From Lachnospiraceae bacterium (lineage in GTDB: Bacteria > Bacillota > Clostridia > Lachnospirales > Lachnospiraceae): DNA of 60,979 nt. Position numbers and translations under genes: made by a program. The first letter of the stretch is position 1. The number at the start of each line of letters is the position of its first letter. The DNA is taken from positions 1-60,979 of the forward strand of contig JAQUXP010000022.1 in assembly GCA_028692395.1 (NCBI GenBank), written 5' to 3'. The notes beneath the pieces were generated by a model. It was not told the origin of the DNA, ran no database searches, and saw only the letters and a program-made list of their open reading frames with translations. Shown piece by piece: positions 17,991-26,005 of the stretch.

Positions 17991-18007
17991 TCCTACAAAG
18001 TGTAGGA
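17991..18007. promoter_or_regulatory. Inverted repeat, candidate operator
   Basis: TCCTACA-AAG-TGTAGGA, a perfect 7-bp dyad in the region between the divergent regulator and methyltransferase genes. Position and symmetry suit a dimeric regulator; binding is not shown. Confidence 0.45.
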
Positions 18008-18123
18008 AAATAAAGAGAAAAACCAATAGTTTCGAAGATGGATAAAGAGAAAATCCTGTGATAGACTGGAAGAAATAAAGCGGGGAAGGCTATCCGTAAA
18101 AATGTTGAAAGGAAGTGCGCAAT

Positions 18124-18927
18124 ATGATCATCATTGGGGAAAAGATCAATGGTTCCATACCTGTTGTGGCAGAGGCGATTAAAAAGCGTGATGCAGAATT
18201 CATCCGGGATCGTGCCAGACTGCAGGAGGAAGCGGGGGCTGATTTTATTGACTGCTGTGCATCTGTGCCGGAGTCGGAGGAAGTGGAGACCTTAAAGTGG
18301 ATGATTGACTGTATCCAGGAGGCCACGGACCTTCCCATCTCGGTAGACAGCCCCAGCGCTTCTGTGCTGGCGGAGGTATTTTCATATTGTAAGAAGCCGG
18401 GACTGATCAATTCTGTCTCAGGAGAAGGGGATAAGATGGACAGAATCTTTCCCTTAATTGCAGATACAAAGTGGGAAGTGATCTGCCTGCTTTCGGATGA
18501 TACCGGCATTCCAAAGTGTGCTGCGGACCGGATGAAGGTATTTGACAAGACCATGGAAAAGGCGAAGGAATACGGGATTCGACCTTCCAGAATCCACATT
18601 GATCCATTGGTTGAGATGCTTTGTACGTCTGAGGACGGGATTGCTATGAATATTGAAGTGATCAGTACCGTGCGCAGGCTTTACCCAGATATCCATATTA
18701 CGGCAGCAGTGAGCAACATTTCCTACAATCTGCCGGTGCGAAAGATGATCAATCTTGGATTTACCGTACTGGCGATGAATGCAGGACTGGACAGTGGAAT
18801 CCTGGATCCTGCCAATCGGGATATGATGGGAGTGATCTACGCCACAGAGGCACTGTTGGGGCAGGATGATTACTGCATGGAATATATCGGGGCATATCGG
18901 GAAGGAATCTTCGGACCAAAGAAATAA
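18124..18927 (+). CDS. Methyltetrahydrofolate:corrinoid methyltransferase (pterin-binding family)
   Basis: The 267-aa TIM-barrel enzyme is of the pterin-binding/AcsE-MtgA type. It would transfer the methyl group from a methylated corrinoid protein to tetrahydrofolate (or the reverse), feeding the Wood-Ljungdahl methyl branch. The N-terminus IIIGEKINGSIP, then DAEFIRDRARLQEEAGADFIDCC, DLPISVDSPSA and the late VSNISYNLPVRKMIN are family hallmarks; the asparagine-rich pterin pocket is kept. The ATG at 18124 after GAAAGGAAG is preferred over an in-frame GTG at 18115. It is the first gene of a three-gene operon with the corrinoid protein and the UroD-type enzyme. Confidence 0.88.
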   Translation: MIIIGEKINGSIPVVAEAIKKRDAEFIRDRARLQEEAGADFIDCCASVPESEEVETLKWMIDCIQEATDLPISVDSPSASVLAEVFSYCKKPGLINSVSGEGDKMDRIFPLIADTKWEVICLLSDDTGIPKCAADRMKVFDKTMEKAKEYGIRPSRIHIDPLVEMLCTSEDGIAMNIEVISTVRRLYPDIHITAAVSNISYNLPVRKMINLGFTVLAMNAGLDSGILDPANRDMMGVIYATEALLGQDDYCMEYIGAYREGIFGPKK

Positions 18928-18978
18928 GAAACAGATATAGGGGTGTAACACGATATTATTTTTTAGGAGGAAAAAATT

Positions 18979-19614
18979 ATGGCAGGAATTCAGGAAATTT
19001 ACGAGCTGGTAGAAAAAGGCAAGGCAAAAAAGGTGGCTGCTGCGGTACAGGAAGCTCTGGATGCAGGCTGTGATCCGGCAGCAATTTTGAATGAAGGCAT
19101 GATCAGTGCCATGGATGAAGTAGGAGCAAGGTTTAAGAATGGGGAAATCTTTGTTCCGGAGATGCTGGTTGCCGCCAAGGCTATGAAAAATGGTGTGGCC
19201 GTGTTAAAACCACATCTTGCAACAGGGGCTGCAGGAGCAGCGGGGAAGGTTATCATCGGCACAGTGGCAGGGGATCTGCATGACATCGGCAAAAACCTGG
19301 TTGCCATGATGCTGGAATCCTCGGGATTCGAAGTGATTGATCTGGGAGTGGATGTGTCAAAGGAAAAATTCCTGGAAACCTATGAGGCGAATCCGGACAC
19401 AAAGATTATCTGCTGTTCCGCATTGCTTACAACTACCATGCCTGCGCTGAAGCAGACGGTAGCTTTGTTAAATGCATCCGCCGGACGTGAAAACATTAAG
19501 ATTATGGTTGGCGGGGCTCCAATCAGCGCAGCATTTGCAGAAGAGATTGGTGCAGATGCCTACACAGAAGATGCAGCGACCTGTGCGCAGAAAGCAAAGG
19601 AACTGGTTGCTTAA
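18979..19614 (+). CDS. Corrinoid protein (MtbC/MtqC/MtgC family)
   Basis: Methyl carrier of 211 aa. Residues 1-85 form the helical cap domain (LDAGCDPAAILNEGMISAMD, NGEIFVPEMLVAAKAM). Residues 90-211 are the B12-binding Rossmann domain with the cobalt-ligand motif DLHDIGKNL and the later GGAPISAAFAEEIGAD loop. AGGAGG lies before the ATG. It sits between the two methyltransferases that would load and unload the methyl group, the usual three-component layout. Corrinoid supply and reactivation genes are in the same window. Confidence 0.93.
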   Translation: MAGIQEIYELVEKGKAKKVAAAVQEALDAGCDPAAILNEGMISAMDEVGARFKNGEIFVPEMLVAAKAMKNGVAVLKPHLATGAAGAAGKVIIGTVAGDLHDIGKNLVAMMLESSGFEVIDLGVDVSKEKFLETYEANPDTKIICCSALLTTTMPALKQTVALLNASAGRENIKIMVGGAPISAAFAEEIGADAYTEDAATCAQKAKELVA

Positions 19615-19641
19615 GGATTCCACGAAAGGGAGGGATTTTAC

Positions 19642-20676
19642 ATGTTAACAGCAAAACAGAATATGATAGAGTGTATGAAAGGCGGTAATCCGGATCGATT
19701 TGTGAATCAGTATGAGGCAATTCAGCTTCTGTTTCATCCATTTATGTTTGCAAATCCCCTGCTTCAGCCGGGAATGGAGGATGTAAAGAATGCCTGGGGC
19801 GTGACAAATACCTTTCCAAAAGGAGTACCGGGATCATTTCCGGTTCATACACCGGATAAGATTGTCGTTCAGGATATCGAAAACTGGAAGGATTATGTCC
19901 ATGCACCATCCCTTGATTTTTCACAGGAGATGTGGGATCAGTGCAAGGCCATGTATGATGCAGTGGATGGGGAGAAAGCTTTTAAGGCAGCTTTTGTGGC
20001 ACCGGGACTTTTTGAACAGACCCATCATCTGTGCGAGATGGTAAATGCACTGACCTATTATATTGAATATGAGGACGAGATGCATGAGCTGATTAAGTAT
20101 CTGACAGAGTGGGAGCTGAAGCTGGCAGAGGGAATCTGCTCGAATCTTCACCCGGATATGCTGTTCCATCACGATGATTGGGGCGGGCATGACAGTACAT
20201 TTATGAGCGTTAATATGTTCAATGAATTCCTGCTGGAGCCCTACAAAGAGATCTATGGATATTATAAGAGCCATGGTGTGGATTATGTGGTGCATCATTC
20301 CGACAGTTATGCAGCAACGCTGGTTCCGTCTATGATTGAGATGGGGATTGATGTATATCAGGGATGTATGGAGACGAATCATGTCCCGGAGCTGATAAAA
20401 AAATATGGTGGTAAGATCAGCTTTATGGGGTCTATCGAGAATGCAGCAGTTGACTTTGAGGGCTGGACCGATGAGAACTGTGAAAAGGTAGTCCGCAGAG
20501 TCTGTGAGGAATCCGGAAGTAAATATTTTATTCCCTGTATCGCACAGGGTGGACCAGGATCCGTATATCCGGGAGTATATCTGTCACTCAGCAATGCCAT
20601 CGATAAGCTGAACAGAGAAAAATTCGGAACCGAGAATCCGGAGTCGGCACGTCTTCCACTTCAGATTATGTTTTGA
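19642..20676 (+). CDS. UroD-superfamily methyltransferase (substrate:corrinoid protein)
   Basis: Protein of 344 aa with the uroporphyrinogen decarboxylase fold as used by MtaA/MtbA and by O-demethylase methyltransferases. Visible features are HHDDWGGHDSTFMS near residue 173, the chain VDYVVHHSDSYAATLVPSMI near 214, and the C-terminal FIPCIAQGGPGSVYPGVY. It lacks the N-terminal substrate-binding signature of true HemE, and its place after a corrinoid protein argues for methyl transfer rather than heme synthesis. Likely substrates include methoxylated aromatics or other methyl donors, not resolvable here. GGGAGGG precedes the ATG. It is the last gene before the thiC promoter. Confidence 0.85.
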   Translation: MLTAKQNMIECMKGGNPDRFVNQYEAIQLLFHPFMFANPLLQPGMEDVKNAWGVTNTFPKGVPGSFPVHTPDKIVVQDIENWKDYVHAPSLDFSQEMWDQCKAMYDAVDGEKAFKAAFVAPGLFEQTHHLCEMVNALTYYIEYEDEMHELIKYLTEWELKLAEGICSNLHPDMLFHHDDWGGHDSTFMSVNMFNEFLLEPYKEIYGYYKSHGVDYVVHHSDSYAATLVPSMIEMGIDVYQGCMETNHVPELIKKYGGKISFMGSIENAAVDFEGWTDENCEKVVRRVCEESGSKYFIPCIAQGGPGSVYPGVYLSLSNAIDKLNREKFGTENPESARLPLQIMF

Positions 20677-20694
20677 TTTTGTGCAGATCAACGG

Positions 20695-20723
20695 TTGCGC
20701 TGTTGTGAAAATCATAGTATAGT
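20695..20723 (+). promoter_or_regulatory. Promoter of the thiC transcript
   Basis: TTGCGC at 20695-20700, a 17-bp spacer and TATAGT at 20718-20723, about 20 bp before the TPP aptamer. Confidence 0.55.
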
Positions 20724-20740
20724 ATAAGAAGAATTAAAAA

Positions 20741-20836
20741 GCAGGGGAGCTGGATGAATCCGGCTGAGAGTAGACTGATCTGGTCTAGACCCTTAACCTG
20801 ATTTGGATAATGCCAACGTAGGAAAATCACAGCTCG
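20741..20836 (+). ncRNA. TPP riboswitch (THI element)
   Basis: The aptamer shows the conserved GGCTGAGAGT core (from 20762), ACCCTTAACCTGAT and TAATGCCAACGTAGGAA. Closing helix P1 is GAGCTG (20747-20752) with CAGCTC (20830-20835). Thiamine pyrophosphate binding should favour the following terminator. Confidence 0.96.
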
Positions 20837-20843
20837 TTATGAC

Positions 20844-20879
20844 AGCGGATGCACCTTAAGGTTGGCGCATCCGCTTTTC
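20844..20879 (+). terminator. TPP riboswitch expression-platform terminator
   Basis: AGCGGATGC (20844-20852) pairs with GCATCCGCT (20867-20875), followed by TTTTCT. It lies directly between the aptamer and thiC. Confidence 0.85.
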
Positions 20880-20907
20880 TGCGCAAAAAAATAAGGAGTA
20901 AGTGAAG

Positions 20908-22218
20908 ATGAGAGAATATACTACACAGATGGATGCGGCAAGAAAACACATCCTGACACCAGAGATAAGGGCAGTAGCCGAGAAAGAAAAGATGGAAGAA
21001 GCGAAGCTGATGCAGCTGGTCGCAGAAGGAAAAGTGGCAATATGTGCCAATAAAAATCACAAATGTCTGAATCCGGAAGGGGTAGGAAGTATGCTCCGAA
21101 CCAAGATTAACGTGAATCTTGGAGTTTCCAGAGACTGTAAGGATTATGACATTGAGCTGCAAAAGGTTATGAGTGCTGTGGATATGGGAGCAGAGGCAAT
21201 TATGGACCTGTCCAGCCACGGAAACACCCAGCCCTTTCGCCAGAAGCTGACCCGGGAATGCCCTGCCATGATCGGAACAGTTCCGGTTTATGACAGCGTT
21301 ATCCATTATCAGAGAGATCTGGCTAGCCTGACAGCGAAGGACTTTATTGATGTTGTACGGATGCACGCAGAAGACGGTGTGGATTTTGTTACACTGCACT
21401 GTGGAATCACCAGAAAGACCATCGAGCAGATAAAGAAACATAAGCGCAAGATGAATATTGTAAGCCGGGGTGGAAGTCTTGTATTTGCCTGGATGAGCAT
21501 GACAGGGGAGGAGAATCCATTTTACGAGTATTTTGATGAGATTCTGGATATCTGTGAGGAGTATGACGTAACAGTATCTCTGGGAGATGCCTGCAGACCG
21601 GGATGTCTGGCAGATGCGACAGATGTATGCCAGATTGAAGAGCTTGTGCGCCTGGGAGAATTAACAAAACGTGCCTGGGATCATAATGTACAGGTTATGG
21701 TGGAAGGACCGGGACATGTTCCGCTGAATCAGATTGCAGCCAATATGGAGGTTCAAAAGTCTATCTGTATGGGTGCGCCTTTCTATGTATTAGGACCTTT
21801 GGTTACAGATATTGCACCAGGCTATGACCATATTACCAGTGCCATCGGCGGAGCAGTGGCTGCCATGAACGGAGCAGCATTTCTTTGCTATGTAACACCG
21901 GCAGAGCATCTGGCACTGCCTAATGTTGATGATGTAAAGCAGGGAATCATCGCATCTAAGATCGCAGCCCATGCAGCAGATATTGCCAAGGGAATTCCAG
22001 GGGCCAGAGATATTGATGACCGTATGGCTGATGCCAGAAGAAAACTGGACTGGGACGAGCAGTTTGCCTGCGCACTGGATCCGGAGACAGCCAAGGCTAT
22101 CCGTGACAGCCGAAGCCCAGAGGAGGATCACAGCGATACCTGCAGTATGTGCGGCAAGTTCTGCGCAGTCCGCAGCATGAACAAAGCGCTGGCGGGAGAG
22201 TATATCGACATTTTGTAA
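20908..22218 (+). CDS. thiC: Phosphomethylpyrimidine synthase
   Basis: Radical-SAM enzyme (436 aa, the short clostridial form) that rearranges aminoimidazole ribotide to HMP phosphate, the pyrimidine half of thiamine. The C-terminal noncanonical cluster motif is CSMCGKFC, with conserved stretches [43 protein letters not shown] and [20 protein letters not shown]. The ATG at 20908 is preferred over the GTG at 20902, as AAGGAG at 20893 gives better spacing. It is a single-gene transcript: TPP riboswitch before, terminator after. No other thi genes are in the window. Confidence 0.97.
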   Translation: MREYTTQMDAARKHILTPEIRAVAEKEKMEEAKLMQLVAEGKVAICANKNHKCLNPEGVGSMLRTKINVNLGVSRDCKDYDIELQKVMSAVDMGAEAIMDLSSHGNTQPFRQKLTRECPAMIGTVPVYDSVIHYQRDLASLTAKDFIDVVRMHAEDGVDFVTLHCGITRKTIEQIKKHKRKMNIVSRGGSLVFAWMSMTGEENPFYEYFDEILDICEEYDVTVSLGDACRPGCLADATDVCQIEELVRLGELTKRAWDHNVQVMVEGPGHVPLNQIAANMEVQKSICMGAPFYVLGPLVTDIAPGYDHITSAIGGAVAAMNGAAFLCYVTPAEHLALPNVDDVKQGIIASKIAAHAADIAKGIPGARDIDDRMADARRKLDWDEQFACALDPETAKAIRDSRSPEEDHSDTCSMCGKFCAVRSMNKALAGEYIDIL

Positions 22219-22239
22219 GATAGCAGAGCACGAAAGAGA

Positions 22240-22285
22240 GGCTGTCCATCCTGGGTTTCCAAACCCACGAGGGACAGCCCCTTTT
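22240..22285 (+). terminator. Terminator after thiC
   Basis: GGCTGTCC (22240-22247) pairs with GGACAGCC (22272-22279), with an inner GGGTTT/AAACCC stem, followed by CCTTTTA. Confidence 0.85.
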
Positions 22286-22329
22286 ACGCAATTGGATTGT
22301 GCAATCTGAATAACAGGGAGGGAAAACAA

Positions 22330-23091
22330 ATGAATATCACATGGAATGCAGAAAAATATACAGATGATTTTTCTTTTGTGCATCAATATGGTTCAGGAGC
22401 AGCAGAACTGGTTGATTGTGAAAGAGGGAGCAGCATCCTTGATCTGGGATGTGGAAATGGTGCTTTGACGAAGGCGCTCAGCGAGAAAGGATTTGTCGTT
22501 GCAGGATTGGATGCGTCTGGAGAGCTGCTGGAGATTGCAAGAAAGAATTATCCCGAGCTTACCTTTTTGCAGGGAGATGCCACAGAATTTACCCTGGAAA
22601 ACCCGGTGGACGCTGTGTTTTCTAACGCTGTATTTCACTGGATTAGTAAGGAAGATCAGATGGCAATGTTGTCCTGTGTGCAGCAGGCTTTGAAGCCGGG
22701 AGGACAGTTCGTGTTTGAATTCGGTGGATGTGGGAATAATGCACGCATACACCAGGCACTGGCACAGGCGTTTGCTGAATATGGCTATTCGTATGAGATG
22801 CCTTTTTACTTTCCAGGTATTGGAGAGTATGCACCTATGGTAGAAAAAGCGGGATTTCAAGTCAGATTTGCCCTGTTATTTGACCGGCTTACCGAGCTGA
22901 AAGGGCAAGATGGCCTGCGTGACTGGATTCACATGTTTGTGAAAACACCATTTTCCATGATAGAAGAGGAAAAGATACGGGAAGAGATTATAAGCAAGGC
23001 AGTAGAGCATCTGAAGGAGGAGCTTTATATAGACGGAATATGGTATGCCGATTATGTAAGAATCCGGATGAAGGCAATCAGGATAGTGTAA
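22330..23091 (+). CDS. Class I SAM-dependent methyltransferase (trans-aconitate methyltransferase-like)
   Basis: Cytoplasmic 253-aa methyltransferase. Motif I is SILDLGCGNGALTKAL near residue 38, motif II VAGLDASGELLEIA, and the post-motif region is VFSNAVFHWIS. The overall pattern resembles trans-aconitate 2-methyltransferase (Tam) and related small-molecule methyltransferases. The ATG at 22330 follows AGGGAGGG. It stands alone, after the thiC terminator and 161 bp before the next gene. The substrate is not predictable. Confidence 0.8.
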   Translation: MNITWNAEKYTDDFSFVHQYGSGAAELVDCERGSSILDLGCGNGALTKALSEKGFVVAGLDASGELLEIARKNYPELTFLQGDATEFTLENPVDAVFSNAVFHWISKEDQMAMLSCVQQALKPGGQFVFEFGGCGNNARIHQALAQAFAEYGYSYEMPFYFPGIGEYAPMVEKAGFQVRFALLFDRLTELKGQDGLRDWIHMFVKTPFSMIEEEKIREEIISKAVEHLKEELYIDGIWYADYVRIRMKAIRIV

Positions 23092-23252
23092 ATCTCGTAT
23101 AATGCTTTGAAATTCCAGAGATAATACTTTATGCTTATTTTACGTGCTATTTTGCATAGAGCATGGTAAGATGAGGGTGAAAGAAGTATCAGAAAAAGAT
23201 GGAGCTTCTGGTCCATGAGAAATTTTCCGCTAACAAAAAGGAGGAGACTCTT

Positions 23253-24089
23253 ATGAAAAAAGAAACGAAGATTATTACAGCTGTTGCAGCAGTTGCTGTG
23301 GTGGTGGCAGTCATTTTTATTGTGGTGCGTTTTAACAGTAACTCCAGTAATTCAGAGGTGCTGCGGGCGATGTATGTACCTTTTGGTGAGGATGGCTACA
23401 TCCTGGTTGATCAGAAAACAGAAACTGTTTTTACTGCTCCGGGTTATCAGAAAGTTCTGGATCAGGATGGAAAGGAAATTTCGCTTTCTGCCCTTCAAAG
23501 AGGTGATATCGTGGATGTCTATGGAAACGGAACGATGGCAGAATCTTATCCGGGGCAGTATATGGGTGTGACGAAGATTCAGCTGGTCAGCAAGGGAAAG
23601 GCATCGGATGCAGATCCGTATCAGAAGATTGTAGACGAAATCTATACGCCGGCAGATCCTGGGGCAATCCCATCCTTAAATGTTGAGTACAAGACAGAGA
23701 TGGCAGCTGTCGCTGTGATGCTCAGGGAAGGTTCTTACCACTGGACCTGGGAGGAGGAAGGACTGGGACAAGCAAAGACGGCGGACGGACCGCATCCTTT
23801 ACAGCGGGAAAAAGAAGATATACCAGATATTATAGTGGAAAAACCTGTGGATCTCACCTTCCATTTTTCTAATACACCACAGAAGGTAACCGTAGTTCGG
23901 TGGTCACTGGACGATATGGGAGCAGACTCTGTGGATGCGGAGAATCGGAAAGAATCTCTGGAGGTGTCAGGATCTGCCAGTGATGGATGGATGCTAAAGG
24001 ATGCCCAGCCGGGATATGTCTATCTGCTGGAAGGCACATGGGAACAGGGAAGAGTCGATTATACTTTCTATATAGACAGTCATGCTTAA
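23253..24089 (+). CDS. Membrane-anchored protein of unknown function
   Basis: A 278-aa protein that starts with a short basic stretch and one hydrophobic helix (TAVAAVAVVVAVIFIVVRF), so it is probably anchored with the rest outside. The exported part seems to contain two beta-rich regions: about residues 35-125, and about 150-278 with an Ig-like feel (VDLTFHFSNTPQKVTVVRWS, YVYLLEGTWEQGRVDYTFYI). I do not recognise a named family. AAAAGGAGGAG supports the ATG at 23253; a longer frame upstream lacks such support. The MATE gene follows 33 bp later. Confidence 0.75.
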   Translation: MKKETKIITAVAAVAVVVAVIFIVVRFNSNSSNSEVLRAMYVPFGEDGYILVDQKTETVFTAPGYQKVLDQDGKEISLSALQRGDIVDVYGNGTMAESYPGQYMGVTKIQLVSKGKASDADPYQKIVDEIYTPADPGAIPSLNVEYKTEMAAVAVMLREGSYHWTWEEEGLGQAKTADGPHPLQREKEDIPDIIVEKPVDLTFHFSNTPQKVTVVRWSLDDMGADSVDAENRKESLEVSGSASDGWMLKDAQPGYVYLLEGTWEQGRVDYTFYIDSHA

Positions 24090-24122
24090 GAGACATTGAT
24101 AACAAGAAGACAGGAGATTCAC

Positions 24123-25436
24123 ATGAACATCAGGCGTCAATTTGCAAAATACGTATCACAAAATATTCTGGGAATGATAGGGTTGTCCTGTTATATTCTG
24201 GCAGATTCTTACTTTATATCAAAGGCACAGGGAGCAGATGGTCTGACAGCCCTGAATCTTGTGCTGCCACTTTATAATCTGATCTTCGCCATTGGCTCCA
24301 TGATCGGAATTGGTTCGGCCATCCGGTATGTGATCACCAGGGCAAAGGATGAGACAGATGCAGATACCTATCTTTTTAATGCGGTGGTTTTTACCACCGT
24401 AATCGGTGTGATTTTTGCCATGATTGGTTTTTTATTTCCGGACAAAATCATGGCAGTTCTCGGCGCAGATGACACTATTATAAAGACAGGAAAGATTTAC
24501 ACTCAGATTTTTCTGAGTTTTTCTCCTGTATTTATGTGGAATTATGTAGCGAATGCCTATGTGAGAAATGATGGTGCGCCAACAGTAGCCATGGTGGCAA
24601 CCTTATGCAGCAGTCTTTTTAATATTGTGTTTGACTACGTGCTGATGTTTCCACTGCACATGGGAATGGCAGGAGCAGCACTGGCAACTGCCTTTTCACC
24701 AGTCGTGGGAATTGCGATATGTATGGTACATTTACTTTCCAAAAGAAGTCATATAAAGCTTAAAATCTGTGCTCCTTCTGTAAAAAAACTGGTGAAATCC
24801 TGTCAGCTTGGCATAGCGGCTTTTGTAGGAGAGATGTCCTCCGGTGTAATTACACTGGCCTTTAACTTTTTGATTTTGAATCTGGCGGGAAATGTTGGTG
24901 TGGCAGCCTATGGAGTTGTAGCAAACATTTCACTGGTTACGGTTGCCGTATTCACCGGAATCGCCCAGGGAAGTCAGCCGCTGATCAGCAGAAGCTATGG
25001 GAATGGGAATAAGAAAGAGGTTCATTTGCTACAAAACCTGTCTTTTGCGGTGTCGGTTTTGCTGGCAATTGCCCTGTACGCCATCTTGTTTTTTGGGGCG
25101 GAATCCATTGTGGCAATCTTCAATCACGATCACAACGACGTATTTGCCGAGTATGCCAGAACAGGAATCCAGCTGTACTTTATCGGCATTTTGTTTGCAG
25201 GTCAGAATATTGTGGGAAGCAATTATTTTAGTGCGACAGAAAAAGCCAGGGAGGCTTTTCTGATCTCTATATTAAGAGGCTTTGTATTGATTTTATTCTT
25301 TGCATTTGTGATGGCGCTGCTGTTTGGATTAAATGGAGTCTGGCTTGCTTATGCGGTGGCGGAAGCCTGCGTTACGATTTTGATGGTAGTATTCCTAATA
25401 AAAGGAAGAGAGAACCCCAACAGAAAGCTTTTATAG
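24123..25436 (+). CDS. MATE family efflux transporter
   Basis: Inner-membrane cation/drug antiporter, 437 aa, with about twelve transmembrane helices in two homologous halves. Family features include NLVLPLYNLIFAIGSMIGIG and the IAQGSQPLISRSYGNGNKKEV loop in the second half. CAGGAG precedes the ATG at 24123. It may be co-transcribed with the preceding membrane-anchored protein and the following small acidic protein. The substrate is unknown. Confidence 0.9.
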   Translation: MNIRRQFAKYVSQNILGMIGLSCYILADSYFISKAQGADGLTALNLVLPLYNLIFAIGSMIGIGSAIRYVITRAKDETDADTYLFNAVVFTTVIGVIFAMIGFLFPDKIMAVLGADDTIIKTGKIYTQIFLSFSPVFMWNYVANAYVRNDGAPTVAMVATLCSSLFNIVFDYVLMFPLHMGMAGAALATAFSPVVGIAICMVHLLSKRSHIKLKICAPSVKKLVKSCQLGIAAFVGEMSSGVITLAFNFLILNLAGNVGVAAYGVVANISLVTVAVFTGIAQGSQPLISRSYGNGNKKEVHLLQNLSFAVSVLLAIALYAILFFGAESIVAIFNHDHNDVFAEYARTGIQLYFIGILFAGQNIVGSNYFSATEKAREAFLISILRGFVLILFFAFVMALLFGLNGVWLAYAVAEACVTILMVVFLIKGRENPNRKLL

Positions 25437-25456
25437 CTCAGGAAGGAGAAGGTAAG

Positions 25457-25726
25457 ATGGATGAATTAAAAGGTATGATGAACACTGCAAAAGAGGCTTT
25501 CACAGGATTTTTAAAGAGAGACTGGACATTGACAGAGAAGGTGCTCCTGCTGACAGACTGTGTGCTGCTTGGAGTGGTACTGGGAGCAGTCTGGTCCCCC
25601 AAAAGAGAGACGAAAAAGATATTTGGCAGTTATAATGGGAATAATAATGATGGTAATTCCTTCGCAGATTCAGAGGAAGAATACGACGAAGAATACGACG
25701 AAGAATACGACGAAGAAGAGAGATAG
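25457..25726 (+). CDS. Small protein with one hydrophobic segment and an acidic repeat tail
   Basis: 89 aa. Residues 29-46 (VLLLTDCVLLGVVLGAVW) could cross the membrane. The C-terminus is strongly acidic with three EYDE repeats encoded by a 12-bp tandem repeat at about 25677-25713. A good GGAAGGAG site precedes the ATG, and spacing to the MATE gene is short, so it is probably a real gene of that operon. No family recognised. Confidence 0.65.
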   Translation: MDELKGMMNTAKEAFTGFLKRDWTLTEKVLLLTDCVLLGVVLGAVWSPKRETKKIFGSYNGNNNDGNSFADSEEEYDEEYDEEYDEEER

Positions 25727-25751
25727 GGCGTCATAGAGGGTGCGTTTGCCA

Positions 25752-25995
25752 GGGGGCGGTCCCAGTTTGGTGATTGGGAGTCCCTCTGAGGGCTGAACGC
25801 ATTTGCAGAAGTCCTAAGTATACAAAAACAATCGGTTTTGCGTTATAAGAAATCAGCATACTGTCTGAGCACAGCGAGTTTATGCTGATTTCTTATGATT
25901 TTAGCAAAATCGGTTGTTTTTTTGTATACTCTTGGATTTCGAAACCATGTTCAGCCCTCAGAGGGACTCCCGATCACCAAACTGGGACCGCCCCC
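25752..25995. repeat. Long imperfect palindrome between convergent genes
   Basis: The outer arms, 25752-25798 and 25949-25995, are complementary at 46 of 47 positions (the exception is a G-U pair in RNA). Further in, GTATACAAAAA (from 25819) matches its complement ending near 25927, then GGTTTTGC/GCAAAATC. A perfect 16-bp stem, 25845-25860 with 25881-25896, carries a 20-nt loop. As RNA the whole 244 nt would fold into one rod. It fills the 279-bp gap between the convergent small acidic protein and cbiO-cbiK, so it may end transcription in both directions. It has no ORF and no recognised element signature. Confidence 0.9.
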
Positions 25996-26005
25996 TCCCC
26001 ATGTG

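Noticed and set aside
19642-20676. Uroporphyrinogen decarboxylase HemE
   Set aside because: Context with corrinoid protein and methyltransferase, and the absence of other heme-branch genes in the window, favour a methyltransferase.
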